NCBI GenBank assembly: GCA_033816765.1
Contig: CM066288.1
Location: 682,001-746,000, forward strand
Length of the DNA: 64,000 bases
DNA from: Nothopassalora personata
Taxonomy: Eukaryota; Ascomycota; Dothideomycetes; Mycosphaerellales; Mycosphaerellaceae
Direction: 5' to 3'
The notes under the pieces were generated by a model. That model was not told the origin of the DNA. It saw only the letters and a list, made by a program, of their open reading frames with translations, and ran no database searches. The translations under genes and the position numbers were made by a program. Of this stretch, positions 43,326 to 56,985 are shown piece after piece; positions within the stretch are counted from its first letter, which is position 1, and each line of letters starts with the position of its first letter.

Positions 43326-46178
43326 ATGACCTCGAGGCTGCTGTCCTCGCGGCTGGTCTCCTCAGCCCCACGGACGTCGACCACCATCGCACGACCAATT
43401 TCTCATAATGTAGCGACCATCTACAGCAGCAGCACTGTTGCTGCCAAACGATCAGTATCACATGCGGCCCTATCGGGATCCAGGACGACATTACGGAGAT
43501 GGCAGCAACGGAACACATGGCCCATGGGCGCGAATGGCATACACAACTTGCCCGCCGTCCGGCATGCTTCCTTTGCACGCGTGATACCCCAGCTGGCCAT
43601 GAAGCTCGTACGGATCCCTGCTATGTTTGGCGCAGCAATGATTGGAGGCGTGGCATATCTGCAGTATCAGGCTGCGCAAGGATGGACATGGGCGACGAAT
43701 GCGTTGGGAGAGGCCAGAGATACCGCGAGCGCAACGGCGAACAGCTTGTATGATGGCTTCGGCAGCGTCTTCGGCCAGATTGGAAGGGGCTTCGACAGGA
43801 CAAAGGACGACGTCAAGAGTGTGCAGATGCCACAGTGGATGAAGGATATCTACGAAGGCAGGGCTGGTCAGGAAGGAGGTGGTGAAGGCGGCGGTGGGGG
43901 TCCAAATGAGCCCAAGGAGAGTGGTACTCGTGCAGGTACCGCTGCTGCGGGAGCCGCCACGGCGGGAGCCTTTGCGCTGGATGCTGAGGGGGAAGAAGAT
44001 ACGCGACCGGATGAAGTTGCTGCAAGAGATGACCAGATGATGCTTCTCACACGAAAGATGATTGAGATTAGGTCACTGCTGCAGACAGTGGATCAGGGCG
44101 ACTCCTTGACCTTACCATCAATTGTTGTGGTGGGATCGCAGTCTTCGGGCAAGAGTTCAGTTCTGGAGGCCATTGTTGGACACGAATTCCTGCCCAAAGG
44201 CTCGAATATGGTTACCAGACGACCCATCGAGCTCACCCTGGTCAACACACCAAAGGCGCATGCAGAGTACGGTGAGTTCCCGGCGCTGGGGCTCGGGCGT
44301 ATCACGGACTTCAGCAACATCCAGAAGACATTGACAGACTTGAATCTGGCGGTACCAGAGACTGAGTGCGTGTCGGATGACCCTATCCAGCTCCGCATAT
44401 ACTCTCCAAATGTGCCGGACTTGTCGCTCATCGACTTGCCAGGATACATTCAAGTCGAAGCTTTTGATCAGCCAACAGAGTTGCGAACTAGGATCCAAGA
44501 GCTTTGCGACAAGTATATCCAAGCACCAAACATCATCCTCGCCATCTCTGCTGCCGATGTCGATCTTGCCAACTCGACTGCTCTGCGCGCGGCGCGCAGA
44601 GTTGATCCTCGAGGCGAACGAACAATCGGTGTCGTCACGAAGATGGACTTGGTCGATCCAAAGAGAGGCGCCCAGATCCTGTCCGACAAGAACTACCCTT
44701 TGAGATTGGGATATGTTGGCGTTGTCTGCAAAGTGCCACAAGAATCGAGGTCGCTCTTCTCAAGAGGCTCAGCCAGCATTACCAGCCTCATCACCAAGAA
44801 CGAGTCAGCTTTCTTTGGAGCACACCCTGAAGTATACGGCCCCGACGCGAGGTCGAACGTCACAGTCGGTACGCCTGCTCTACGCAAGAAGCTTATGCAT
44901 GTTCTAGAGTCAACGATGTCTGCTTCGCTAGAGTCGACTAGTGAGGCGATACAGCACGAATTGGCAGAGGCATCTTACGAGTTCAAGGTGCAATACAATG
45001 AACGACCCCTCAGCGCCGAGAGCTACCTGGCTGAGTCCCTCGACGCTTTCAAGCACGGCTTCAAGCGATACTCCGAGACATTTGGTAAGGCCGAAGTCCG
45101 CGAGATCGTGAAGCATGAGCTCGATCAGCAGGTATTGAACCTGCTCGCCCAGAAGTACTGGAACAGGCCAGTCGAGGATCTGACGCCGATCGAACAGTCG
45201 GCGGAGGGTGTTCTCGAGCCACTCGAGAACCTGCCGAAAGCAGATCCCGACAACCCACTGTGGCACCTCAAGCTTGATGCCTCGACGTCGACTTTGACCA
45301 AGCTCGGTATCGGCAGACTTGCAACCACTGTCACAGCCCAAGCCCTGCAGTCTGCTGTGCAAGAACTCATATACAGCACCCCTTTCTCCTCGCATCCATT
45401 CGCGGTGTCTGCCATTACTCAGGCCTCGGAGAACATCCTGCGTGATCTCAGCTACGATACCAGCGACGAGCTTGAGATTTGCTTGAAGCCGTACAAGTAT
45501 CGTGTCGAGGTCAGCGACCACGAGTGGAAGCAAGGCCGTGAGAACATTACTCGTGTGCTGAAGGACGAACTCAAAGACTGTGAGACAGCCTTTCAGGCTG
45601 TTGAAGATCAGATTGGTGGCAGGCGGAAAGCCAAAGATGTCCTTGCTTTCATTGACCGTGTTCGCAAAGGCGAGATCGTTCTCGAGGGCAACGGTGTTGG
45701 TGGTGCTGGAGGCTTCAGCGCGGCTCTTCTCGAGAAGGGCAAGGAAGCGCTATTCCTCCGAGATCGCTCCGACATCCTGCGAATGCGTCTGGCGGCTGTC
45801 AAGAGCAAGCAGTGTGCCCAGCCGAAGAACAAGTACTACTGTCCGGAAGTGTTCCTGGATGCAGTGGCGGATAAGCTCACATCAACAGCCGACTTGTTCT
45901 TGGACGCTGAGCTTCTGAGCAAATTCTACTATCAGTTCCCTCGTGTGCTAGAGAAGTGGGGACGAGAGCTTGACGAGAGCACGATCGAGCGCTTCGCCAG
46001 GGAAGACCCGAAGATTCGACGACACTTGGATGTTGTCAAGAGGAAGGAGCTGCTTGAGCATGTTTTGAAGGAGATGGAGAGTTTGAGACAACTGGAGGCT
46101 CGCGAGAAGAGGCAAAGCTCCAGAGGCACACAGACCGAAGATGGTGGTCGGAGAAGGAAAGGATGGGGACTGTTCTAG
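43326..46178 (+). CDS. MGM1: Mitochondrial dynamin-like GTPase MGM1/Msp1 (OPA1 homologue)
   Basis: An intronless frame encodes 950 residues. The N-terminus is rich in Arg/Ser and lacks acids, a clear mitochondrial presequence. A transmembrane helix lies near residues 94-114 (VRIPAMFGAAMIGGVAYLQY). A second Ala/Gly-rich hydrophobic patch at about 202-218 corresponds to the rhomboid-protease cleavage region that yields long and short isoforms in yeast. The GTPase has G1 GSQSSGKSS from residue 270, G3 DLPG at 370-373 and G4 TKMD at 438-441, followed by dynamin middle and effector regions. It fuses inner mitochondrial membranes and shapes cristae. The C-terminus RRRKGWGLF is basic and aromatic. 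The ATG at 43326 is the first before the presequence. Confidence 0.95.
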   Translation: MTSRLLSSRLVSSAPRTSTTIARPISHNVATIYSSSTVAAKRSVSHAALSGSRTTLRRWQQRNTWPMGANGIHNLPAVRHASFARVIPQLAMKLVRIPAMFGAAMIGGVAYLQYQAAQGWTWATNALGEARDTASATANSLYDGFGSVFGQIGRGFDRTKDDVKSVQMPQWMKDIYEGRAGQEGGGEGGGGGPNEPKESGTRAGTAAAGAATAGAFALDAEGEEDTRPDEVAARDDQMMLLTRKMIEIRSLLQTVDQGDSLTLPSIVVVGSQSSGKSSVLEAIVGHEFLPKGSNMVTRRPIELTLVNTPKAHAEYGEFPALGLGRITDFSNIQKTLTDLNLAVPETECVSDDPIQLRIYSPNVPDLSLIDLPGYIQVEAFDQPTELRTRIQELCDKYIQAPNIILAISAADVDLANSTALRAARRVDPRGERTIGVVTKMDLVDPKRGAQILSDKNYPLRLGYVGVVCKVPQESRSLFSRGSASITSLITKNESAFFGAHPEVYGPDARSNVTVGTPALRKKLMHVLESTMSASLESTSEAIQHELAEASYEFKVQYNERPLSAESYLAESLDAFKHGFKRYSETFGKAEVREIVKHELDQQVLNLLAQKYWNRPVEDLTPIEQSAEGVLEPLENLPKADPDNPLWHLKLDASTSTLTKLGIGRLATTVTAQALQSAVQELIYSTPFSSHPFAVSAITQASENILRDLSYDTSDELEICLKPYKYRVEVSDHEWKQGRENITRVLKDELKDCETAFQAVEDQIGGRRKAKDVLAFIDRVRKGEIVLEGNGVGGAGGFSAALLEKGKEALFLRDRSDILRMRLAAVKSKQCAQPKNKYYCPEVFLDAVADKLTSTADLFLDAELLSKFYYQFPRVLEKWGRELDESTIERFAREDPKIRRHLDVVKRKELLEHVLKEMESLRQLEAREKRQSSRGTQTEDGGRRRKGWGLF

Positions 46179-46637
46179 TGTACAAGATCTTGCAAAGGCG
46201 TCCCTGGAGTTTTGACTGGACGTTTGCTCGAGCGATTACAGGCGGAGAATGATACCATGACTGCGACACAGGCGTGCATAGCGATTTGTTGTATCCCGCT
46301 CACAATTTTCCTAGTCCTGCTTTCACCTATGCATGGTCTCCTGCATCGCCATTCTTGACGCCCTGCTCGGCTGTTCTCTCTACATCATCATGCCTCCCCA
46401 TCCCTCCTCCATCTCCCTCTTCCTCCTCGTCTTGATCATCTTCCCTCCTCCCCATCCGAACCTCCCTAACCCCCCTCACAACCCCCTCCAACTCCTCCCG
46501 CCCATAAGCCCCGGCTCCACACAATCCTCCGCATACATAACCTCAACCCAAAATCCAAATTCTCACCAACTTCCCGCAACCCACAGGCTCCAAACATCCC
46601 ACTCGCCTGCGCTACGTCCTGACAGGCGGGCACCCGA
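46179..46637. other. Intergenic between convergent MGM1 and a doubtful small gene
   Basis: The 459 bp stretch contains the MGM1 3' UTR. Strong strand asymmetry (C/T-rich on plus near 46,380-46,500) creates long open frames encoding acidic or proline-rich junk-like peptides on both strands. I do not call a gene here. Confidence 0.4.
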
Positions 46638-47051
46638 CTATCTAGAACCCGACTTCAGGGATTGTCCCAGGATTGAGAGGAGGTCTGGGTGAGCGAGAAC
46701 TATAGATTGCCGGAGTAAAGGCGGAGAGATGATGAGTTTGAGGATGTTGTAGAGGAGGGAGGCAGATGGCAGCTCTAAACGCCAGCGGGTGAGGACTGCT
46801 TGGCGGAGTTGGTGGATGGTTAAGGTGGAGGATGGTGGTGAGGGCTGAAGGGATGAGTGATGTGGGGCGGAAATTCTAGGAGTCGGAGGGTGGATGGGGT
46901 TTGGGATGGGGGGAGAGTGGTTGTGGTTGTTGTTGTCGTTGTCGTCGCCGTATATGGCAGTTATTGAGAAATTTCGAGACTTTTGCCGTTCTTCTGGCGC
47001 ACCTATCGCTCGGTGGCTGAGAGTGCTGGGAATTATGCTGGCTGTGGTCAT
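46638..47051 (-). CDS. Possible small protein, 137 aa, unknown function
   Basis: A frame from ATG 47051 to a stop at 46638 encodes 137 residues. The first part has an Asn/His/Pro-rich low-complexity stretch (DDNDNNNHNHSPP). The last 60 residues look foldable and helical: LTIHQLRQAVLTRWRLEL, SASLLYNILKLIISPPLLR and HPDLLSILGQSLK. Codons are largely C-ending, as in real genes here, which favours coding on this strand. No family was recognised and there is no intron evidence. It may also be an artefact of the C/T strand skew seen next to it. Confidence 0.4.
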   Translation of the reverse strand: MTTASIIPSTLSHRAIGAPEERQKSRNFSITAIYGDDNDNNNHNHSPPIPNPIHPPTPRISAPHHSSLQPSPPSSTLTIHQLRQAVLTRWRLELPSASLLYNILKLIISPPLLRQSIVLAHPDLLSILGQSLKSGSR

Positions 47052-47510
47052 TTTCCTCGACTATATGGCTGTAACTTCTTGACCTCGGTTTGCGTCATGT
47101 CTCGTGATATCTATGTGGTGATTCGGTCCTTTCCACTCACGTCCAAAGATATCAACATTTGCCAGCAATGTCCGAGCATCAATGGAATTTCGTGGTGCAC
47201 CTTCGGAAGGAGCTGGTAAATTCGGGTCTGACGAAGCGTCGGTCGTCGTTCATGGATTGTGTTGAGCGAGGTGACTGCGATGAAGTCAGTTGGGCCGGAC
47301 GCATCGCTTATTGTATTGAAGAGCAAGCAGCAAGGAAAATGAGATGAAATATCTTGCCAAGGCTGGTCACAAACATGTGAAAAAAGGTAGACCGATATCA
47401 TTGACGAGGAAAGGGAGGCAGAAGTGTCTGCCGTATCAGATTCGTTCACTGCATGATCGGAGTATCCTGTAGTCTTTGTCTTGTCATGAGCAGTGCTGCT
47501 GACATCTTCT
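47052..47510. other. Intergenic, small-gene promoter and cullin 3' UTR
   Basis: A 459 bp stretch between two minus-strand genes. It should contain the promoter of the doubtful small gene and the cullin-4 3' UTR. Nothing else was recognised. Confidence 0.45.
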
Positions 47511-50381
47511 CTACGCTATGTAGGAGTACATATTGCCCTCTTCTCTCTCCATGTAGTCTTTCTCGATCAACCGGTCAATATTCTTCTTGATGTCAGCCAC
47601 GGCCAAGACACCTCTGCTCATCGTGGCTTTGATGACTTCAGAGACCAGCTCTTGATGCGATATGGTCTTACGACCCTTAAGGATGCGAACGATCGCGGCC
47701 TGGCATTCGAAGTTTCGGTCTTCTGCGACACGCATATGTGTCTCCTTGTTCTCCTGCTTCGTCTCCTTGAGCTGGACCTGGTTGATCTTCACTCGGTACT
47801 TAGGATGCTCGAAGTTCGGGTTGACGGAGAACGTGTCTGTGTCATTGACGTCTTTGCCTTTGGGGTGCTTGGTGAGTGGTCGAAGCTTGGCGCAGGCAAG
47901 TGATTGAAGCGTTCGCTTGACTTCGGGTTCAGCTGTGATACGTTAGAAGGTCTGTCGAGCACGTAAGAACTTGTTATATGACTCACGCAAGCCAGTCTCA
48001 GCCAAGATATGCGAGTACTGCAGTTGATCGTTCTCGTCAAGGCCATTGAACAACAATAACACAATAGCTTGGAAGCTGGACACAACAAGCTCTTTGCTAC
48101 CCTTGTTGAAAGTCGCCTTCATTTGGCAGTGAGCGAGGGCATGCTTCCAGTCCAGCCTGCGGCCAGTGTGTTTGCTCTTGTAGTGTAGCTCAAAGTCATC
48201 GATAGCGCGCTTGATGTTGACCGGGACGTTGACCGGGATGTCTGGGTACGTTGGCCATGCTGCCGCGGACAAAATATTGACGCTCAGATCGACGTTCTTG
48301 CCCTTCTCGTAGCCGAGGCGGTCCTCGAGACGTTGTTTGTAGGATTGCATCTCCTCCCTAGCGAGCTCCACATCCTTGAACATCTGCTCGAGATTTTGCG
48401 TAAAGCCGCTACCACACTCTGTCTTCAGACGGGTGAGCATAGAACGCTCGGCATCTGCTGAGGCACTTCGTGCCATGAGCAGTCTTCGTGCAAGATCCTT
48501 CTTGTAGAATGCTTCGAAAACAGCCTTGCCGTGCACGAATCGGAACAGATCTAATACCTGGTCGAGTTGGATGTTCACTTCAGCGTCTTCGTCTACTTCC
48601 GCATCTTCATAGTCATCCTCGGCCTCAACTTGACCAGGGGGAGCAGTGATGCTTGAAGACCTCCGGGCTGTGAGTACTTCGGGTATCGCCTTCGCGCCAC
48701 CCCGAAGTAATTGATCGACGTATTTTGCGATCATCTCGCCCACCTTGGTGTTATCCGTTCCCCACGTCGCTTCACCCTTCTTCGTCTTGTTGATAAAAGT
48801 TTCGAAGCTCTCTCTGAGGCCATGGCCAAGACCTTCATCACGCTTGAAGGATGTTCGCCAGATGAGATCGAGCCTACGCTTTAATGACAGTAGCCGCACA
48901 ACCATATCTTCATCAGGACCAAACACAATACTGGTGCCCTCTTCATCGACCCACTTCTCGAAAGCAGGACGAAGCTGGCCGCCGAGTCGCCTGCGGTCAA
49001 GTAGCGCATATAAAGCCGTCAGATCTGCCATGGCATTGTTGTCAAGCAGGGACTTCAGCGCGGCATACTCCGTGAGATCGGTCTCCTTGTCCTGAACAAG
49101 ATGATCTTCGAGCAATGTCAGTAGATCCCGTCTCGTGCTGCTGTCCATCTGGAAGTCTTCGCATCGCTTCATCTCCGTGGCGATGAGGTCCTCTGACAAT
49201 GCAATGTACTCCGGAATGCTCCTCTCGTCGATCATCGTGTTTGACCACTGATCGATATATTGCTGGCTCAGTCCAAGAAATCGAGCCTCAAATGATGAGG
49301 TATAAGTTCCGAGAGCGTGGAACATGTCCACTGTCTGCTGAAACAAGCCGTGATCCAGCGCCCGAGCTTTCGCGCGATCTGCTGCGACAAGATCGCAGGC
49401 ACCGTCGACAATTTTCGATTGAAGGCCCTCATGACTAAATACAACCTGCCGGAATAGCTGAGGCGCAAATTGCTCCAACGTCGGCTTGCTCGACTGAAGA
49501 AGGTATGACCTGTCCATGAAGAAGAAGATGGCTCGGATCGTGATCATCTGCTGGGTCCAATTTGCCCATTCCGCGAGCACAGCCTTGAGTACTGTGACAT
49601 TGTCCGAGTCTGCCTTCTCAAGTAAAGGGTCTCGCATGTCTCGTTCAACATGACTCCGGCATCTGCTCTCAAGCCTCGAGAAGAGTGTCGACGCTCCGCC
49701 CTGGTTACAGACATTCTGCACGCCACGATATAGGTCCTCCTTGCTGAAGCCGCTTTGTCCGTCTTTGAAGATGACGGCGAGCGCTTCATCCAGCGAGCCC
49801 CATATCTTCTCCAAGTATGCCTTGCTGTCCCAGCTCGTGTTCGTCTTCAAGTTCTTGACTACCAGCTTCTTGGCTCCAGTATGCGGATTGAGGCCTGGCT
49901 TGTTGATGCGTCTGGGGCCAGATGGCGGAGAGCCATTTGTGAGGTCTACGACAGCGCCTCCATTTGTCGCCGACGATCGTGAGCTGAAGGAGTACATCTC
50001 GTTACGGGTCGAGACGCCTGGTGGGGTCGCAGGAGGTGCGGTGCTGTCTGCCTTGAGCCGTTTCTTGCTGGGCGAACTGGGCAGACAGCTGTGATGCGGC
50101 TTCTGCTGAGTCGAGAACAATGACTTCAGTGTCTTCTGATTCGAGGAATCCTCTGCTCCTGCTACAGCTTGTCGGCTGGGTCGTTTGCGTTTGCGATCGA
50201 GTTGCTGGTCAGACGTCGCACTGTGGACGCCAGAGTTGTCCTTCATGTGAGTATGACGGTTGGATGCCTGAAGATGCAACCGAATCGCACTGCTCCAAGA
50301 TGATTGTTGAGCAGAGCAGAGCAGCTCTCGCCTCTCCGCTGTGTCGATAATAAGCTGCTTGAGCCTCGGAGATAATGACAT
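47511..50381 (-). CDS. Cullin-4, scaffold of CRL4 ubiquitin ligase
   Basis: Two exons, 50381-47987 and 47932-47511, flank a 54 nt intron (GTGAGT donor, TCTAACG branch) and encode up to 938 residues. The N-terminal 190 residues are basic and disordered with KRKRPSRQ. Cullin repeats start around LNPHTGAKKLVVKNLKTN, and the cullin homology domain includes FRFVHGKAVFEAFYKKDLAR. The C-terminal winged helix has the neddylation motif IVRILKGRKTISH and ends EREEGNMYSYIA. The DDB1-binding style N-terminus and overall layout fit Cul4. CRL4 targets Spd1/Cdt1-type proteins and, through Dim5-Dim7-Dim8, H3K9 methylation in Neurospora (family knowledge). The start is uncertain: ATG 50246 (MKDNSGVHS) is the alternative; 50381 has the better -3 base. 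Confidence 0.92.
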
Positions 50382-51066
50382 GACGACTTCATGGCGGGAA
50401 AACCCGTGCCACCTTCGTGTCAACCTCGCGTTTCACAGCGTTAATCTCTTTCTCTCCTTTCCACAACGTCAACATAAACATCATCTTCATCTCATTGTTG
50501 CCGCTGCCGCTTCGACGCACAGCATTCACTCGACGCACTACGAAGCTGAAACTCAAGCATTGAAGCCGGCCGGTTCCTGGTCATTGCACAGGTTGACTTT
50601 CTCCACAGCATGATTAGACACATCATACACTGCTATGTTCGAGGCCCTGATGACTCCTACGTTCTCATACTTGAATCCTGACTTTGTTGTTGAGCGACAC
50701 CGCATGGGTAAGAGTAGATGATGGACCGCAGGATCGATCCTCCATCGTCGAGTAGCAGAAGTAGTCTGAGGCCAACTGACTTCGTTTACTCACAAGCATC
50801 CAAGGCCTGGCGGTTGATTCAACGCCTTCCAAAAGAACGCCCACGTACAAACAAGCAGGGAGACGGTAGGAATGCTTGTCGCTATACGACACCGAGGATA
50901 ATCTCGAAGCTCTCCACGCGGCACCTCCCCTCCACAGCTCAGCACCAAAGTGCCGAAGCGAAGATTCCCGAAACGCCATCCGCCTGACCCGGTAAGTTAT
51001 TCCGGCGTAGGCTATATACAAGACTGGACAACCATCAAAGTATCACTATCTCAACATCCCGCGAAC
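50382..51066. promoter_or_regulatory. Divergent promoter of cullin-4 and MetE-like gene
   Basis: The 685 bp gap lies between outward-facing start codons. Frames continue open upstream of both ATGs but without features. No repeat or RNA gene was recognised. Confidence 0.5.
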
Positions 51067-52266
51067 ATGGCACCACCGTACCGAACGGACCAGATCGGCT
51101 CGCTACTTCGGCCCGAGAGGCTACTTGAGGCCCGAAAAGCGCTCTCATCACCCTCCCAGATGTACGAAGTTGCCAACGATGCTAAGATCAAACAAGCTGA
51201 AGCAGAAGCAATCGACGAAGTCGTCAAGAAGCAACTCGAGCTCGACATACGACCAATATGCAGCGGCGAGTACTGTCGCCACATCTTCTACGGAGGCTTT
51301 TTCGAGACACTCGAGGGAATGAAGCCAGAGCCGGAATTGCCAATACCAGATGCATTCCGAACTGACTTCCCTACTACGACTGGTCTTGCGAAGATGGGAG
51401 CCAAGACGCGTGCTGCTGTCGTGTGCAACGCACCGATCCGATGGAAGCAGAGTGCGTATATGGAAGAGTGGCAGCTCTTGACAAGGACATTGCCGAGATC
51501 GGAATGGAAGCACTGCAAGATCACGATGCCTGCGCCCAACTATCAGCATATCCAGCTCAAGCCTGGTACCGCTTATACGACAAATTCTGGCTACAGAAGT
51601 GATGAAGAGTACTTCAAGGCTCTAGGAGACGCATATACGGCTGAGATCAAAGCTTTGTACGACGCGGGCTGCAGGAACATCCAAGTCGACGATCCGCATC
51701 TGACTTACTTCTGCTCCTCACAGTTCTTGGGTGGCTGCAAAGCTGACGGCGTCGAGACTGATGCCCTACTTGATCTGTATCTCGAGTCTCACAATCACTT
51801 CCTGCGCCACAAGCCGGAGGACTTGCACATGGGTATGCATCTCTGCCGTGGCAACATGTCCGGGTCAACCCACTGGGTGTCAGGGAGTTATGACCAGATA
51901 GCTGAGAAGCTGTTCTCGAAGACACAGTACGACAGCTACTACCTGGAATTCGACGACGTTGACCGTACTGGTGGTTTCGAGTCGTTGCGGCTCCTGCCCA
52001 AGGGCAAGAACGTGGTCCTGGGCTTGGTGTCGACGAAGAAGGCCGATCTGGAGGATAAAGAAGATCTGAAGGCTAAGATAAAGCAAGCTGCGAAGGAGGT
52101 TGCACGTGGTCAGGGCGTTAGTGAACAAGAGGCTCTAGATTCGTTCGCGCTGAGTCCCCAATGTGGATTCTCTAGCTCGTCGTTAGCTGGTGGTAAGGAC
52201 ATGACGTGGCAGAGAATGTGGCAGAAACTATTGCTCATAAGAGATACTGCCAGAGAGGTATGGTAA
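51067..52266 (+). CDS. MetE-like (cobalamin-independent methionine synthase C-domain) protein
   Basis: One exon encodes 399 residues from MAPPYRTDQIGSLLRPERLL. This start, the central RNIQVDDPHLTYF, HMGMHLCRGNMSG and LSPQCGFSSSSLAG are typical of stand-alone proteins of the UROD/MetE fold that match only the catalytic C-terminal half of MetE. Candidate zinc ligands are His and Cys in HLCRGN and Cys in PQCGF, so the metal site looks preserved. The N-terminal half of true MetE is absent, which is normal for this subfamily. The methyl acceptor and donor of these short proteins are unclear; homocysteine methylation is possible but unproven. Its stop overlaps the convergent neighbour's coding end by 32 bp. 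Confidence 0.85.
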   Translation: MAPPYRTDQIGSLLRPERLLEARKALSSPSQMYEVANDAKIKQAEAEAIDEVVKKQLELDIRPICSGEYCRHIFYGGFFETLEGMKPEPELPIPDAFRTDFPTTTGLAKMGAKTRAAVVCNAPIRWKQSAYMEEWQLLTRTLPRSEWKHCKITMPAPNYQHIQLKPGTAYTTNSGYRSDEEYFKALGDAYTAEIKALYDAGCRNIQVDDPHLTYFCSSQFLGGCKADGVETDALLDLYLESHNHFLRHKPEDLHMGMHLCRGNMSGSTHWVSGSYDQIAEKLFSKTQYDSYYLEFDDVDRTGGFESLRLLPKGKNVVLGLVSTKKADLEDKEDLKAKIKQAAKEVARGQGVSEQEALDSFALSPQCGFSSSSLAGGKDMTWQRMWQKLLLIRDTAREVW

Positions 52267-53265
52267 TCGTGTAGCGAATCGTCGTTCGTGCTGTGGCACG
52301 CCTCATCGTGTTCGAGGAAACCCAAAGTATCCGTATCGCTCTGTATCGCTCAAATAATACAGCCTTTGCGGCCTTCAAAGCCTTTGCTGCTGCGCGAGCG
52401 CGATGCTTCTCTGCTTCTTCGCGCTGGAGACGAGCATCGTCAGCGTCCAGTTTCGTCAGCAAGTCTCTATCCCAAAATTGATCGCTGATCATTTCCACAA
52501 GCTCTGGCGGCAAATGGGCCCCTGTCGCCCTGGTAGCCAGCATGACTCCCACCTTTTGCGAATGGCGCATTAGGCCGCGCTGCAACGATACCACACTGCC
52601 AGTGAAGATGGGATTTTCTGTGAGCGACACCTTCTTCTTCAACGCCATGCGCTGAACCATGTCGAAATTCTTGGCGCGTATGGCCTGGATGTCGTTCAAG
52701 GTCTGCTGCGGGCTCCAGTCGTTGTAGCAGGGTTGCCAGCGAGCCTTCATGATCGCCAGCACGTTTCGAAGAAGTTGATCAAAGATTCCACACACGTACG
52801 CGACGATTCTGTAATGTGCAGCAGGTATGCGGGCCTCAACGTACCAAATGTGATACTCGAAGAGAGCGATGACGAGTTTCGTGGCTTCAAGCGCTGCACC
52901 AGGCATGAAAGCGAGCTTGCGCACGTCTTTCCACAGCACGGTGTAGTTGGACTGGGGTGCGCGAATTCCATTGTAGCGGTTCGTGATAGAGTGCAAGTGG
53001 ATTCGACCACTCAAGTACTTGATCTCATCGGCAATAGTGGCTGGGCCATTCCCGCCGAGGTAAGGTAGCAGCTCAAGCAGAGCCTCTGAGGATAGTTCTG
53101 TGGATTCTTTAGCGGGCGCTCAATATCACAAAAATAATGTCGCCTACCTAGAAGCACCTTATTTTTACGAAGCGTTCTGGCCCACTCGCGAACGTGATTG
53201 TCGAGAAGAGGCGGCGTGGTAGCCGCTGCAGCCGCTGTCTCTGGCTTCGACTCCGGTCGCGACAT
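52235..53265 (-). CDS. Unrecognised protein, 326 aa, tandem with a decayed relative
   Basis: Exons 53265-53148 and 53097-52235 flank a 50 nt intron (GTAGGC...CACAG). Splicing gives a continuous protein from MSRPESKPETAAAA through LRKNKVLLELSSEALLELL to LSGRIHLHSITNRYNGIRAP. An internal F-box-like stretch, ATGAHLPPELVEMISDQFWD, sits near residues 240-260, preceding a helical charged segment with repeated Ala/Lys/Arg. I recognise no family. A similar LPAELVDRISECIYDQ segment occurs in the adjacent pseudogene at 53527. The last 10 codons are antisense to the 3' end of the MetE-like gene; the tail may be non-native or the overlap may be real. Confidence 0.65.
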
Positions 53266-53526
53266 CGGCTTCCCAATGTATTCTCGCGATGGTGGGACTT
53301 GATGGTCCGTAGCGTGTTGTACATGTACGACTGGAGGTGTGAGTGAAGTCGAGAGAAAGCCTGATGCCAAAGGAAGTTAAGATCACCCCTGTTCCTGCGC
53401 GGCGACGCTAGGGAGATGGGAAGGTGCACCTACTAATATTCCATTCCTGTTGTCACATAGCTCTCTGCCATCTATTCGCTAGAAATCGCATCACTCCCCA
53501 TTTCTATTTCAGAATCATCCATCATC

Positions 53527-53880
53527 TCATTCTTCACCGGAAGTCGCCGTGCTCTGCGCATCATCATCATCCTTCTTCAAGTCCTGATGATCTTTCGCCT
53601 GTGGAGCACAGGAACCAATGTTCCCAATCATGATCTGGTCGTAAATACACTCACTGATCCGATCCACAAGCTCCGCAGGCAGGACATGGCCGGCCACTTT
53701 ATAAGCCAGGTGATTAGTTGGTCTCTCTGCACTGTCTCGGTAGTGCTCGATTCCATTCAGTCTGGGACAGACAGCCTGTGCCCTTCATGTGTCGGTGACT
53801 TTTTCGACGTCCATCTTGCTCTCTGCGATCAGTCGCCGTGGGTAAAATTAGTCGACGAGGGAAGGTACCGATGGGCTGCA
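53527..53880 (-). pseudogene. Decayed relative of the upstream-unknown 326 aa gene
   Basis: On minus, a frame ending at the TGA at 53527 reads LNGIEHYRDSAERPTNHLAY, then KVAGHVLPAELVDRISEC and a Lys/Asp-rich end KKDDDDAQSTATSGEE. VAGHVLPAELVDRISE matches ATGAHLPPELVEMISD of the neighbouring gene. Upstream in the same frame SKMDVEKVTDT runs into an in-frame TGA at 53785-53787, and no ATG-led exon was found that joins cleanly. I read it as a tandem duplicate that lost its 5' part. A missed exon is the alternative. Confidence 0.45.
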
Positions 53881-54066
53881 CAGTAAACAAAGAATGGCCA
53901 GGGCCTTGAGCAGACTGGAGGAAGGAGTAGTCCTCTCGACCCCTGTTCACATCAATGACGCTAGTGGGATGTAAAACAGCCTGTTCAACACTGTAGCCTT
54001 CACTCTTGCTTTCTCTTGAGAAATAGCTGGCTGATGCCTGATGAGTATCAACAGCGGTGAGAGGAC

Positions 54067-56985
<2,919 letters not shown>

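Noticed and set aside
46327..46524. Minus-strand frame encoding an acidic Gly/Glu-rich peptide
   Set aside because: It arises from C/T-skewed DNA, starts without an ATG and cannot be spliced sensibly to the frame at 46638-47051.
50382..50423. Longer N-terminus of cullin-4
   Set aside because: The extension begins at TTG and contains no ATG until 50381.
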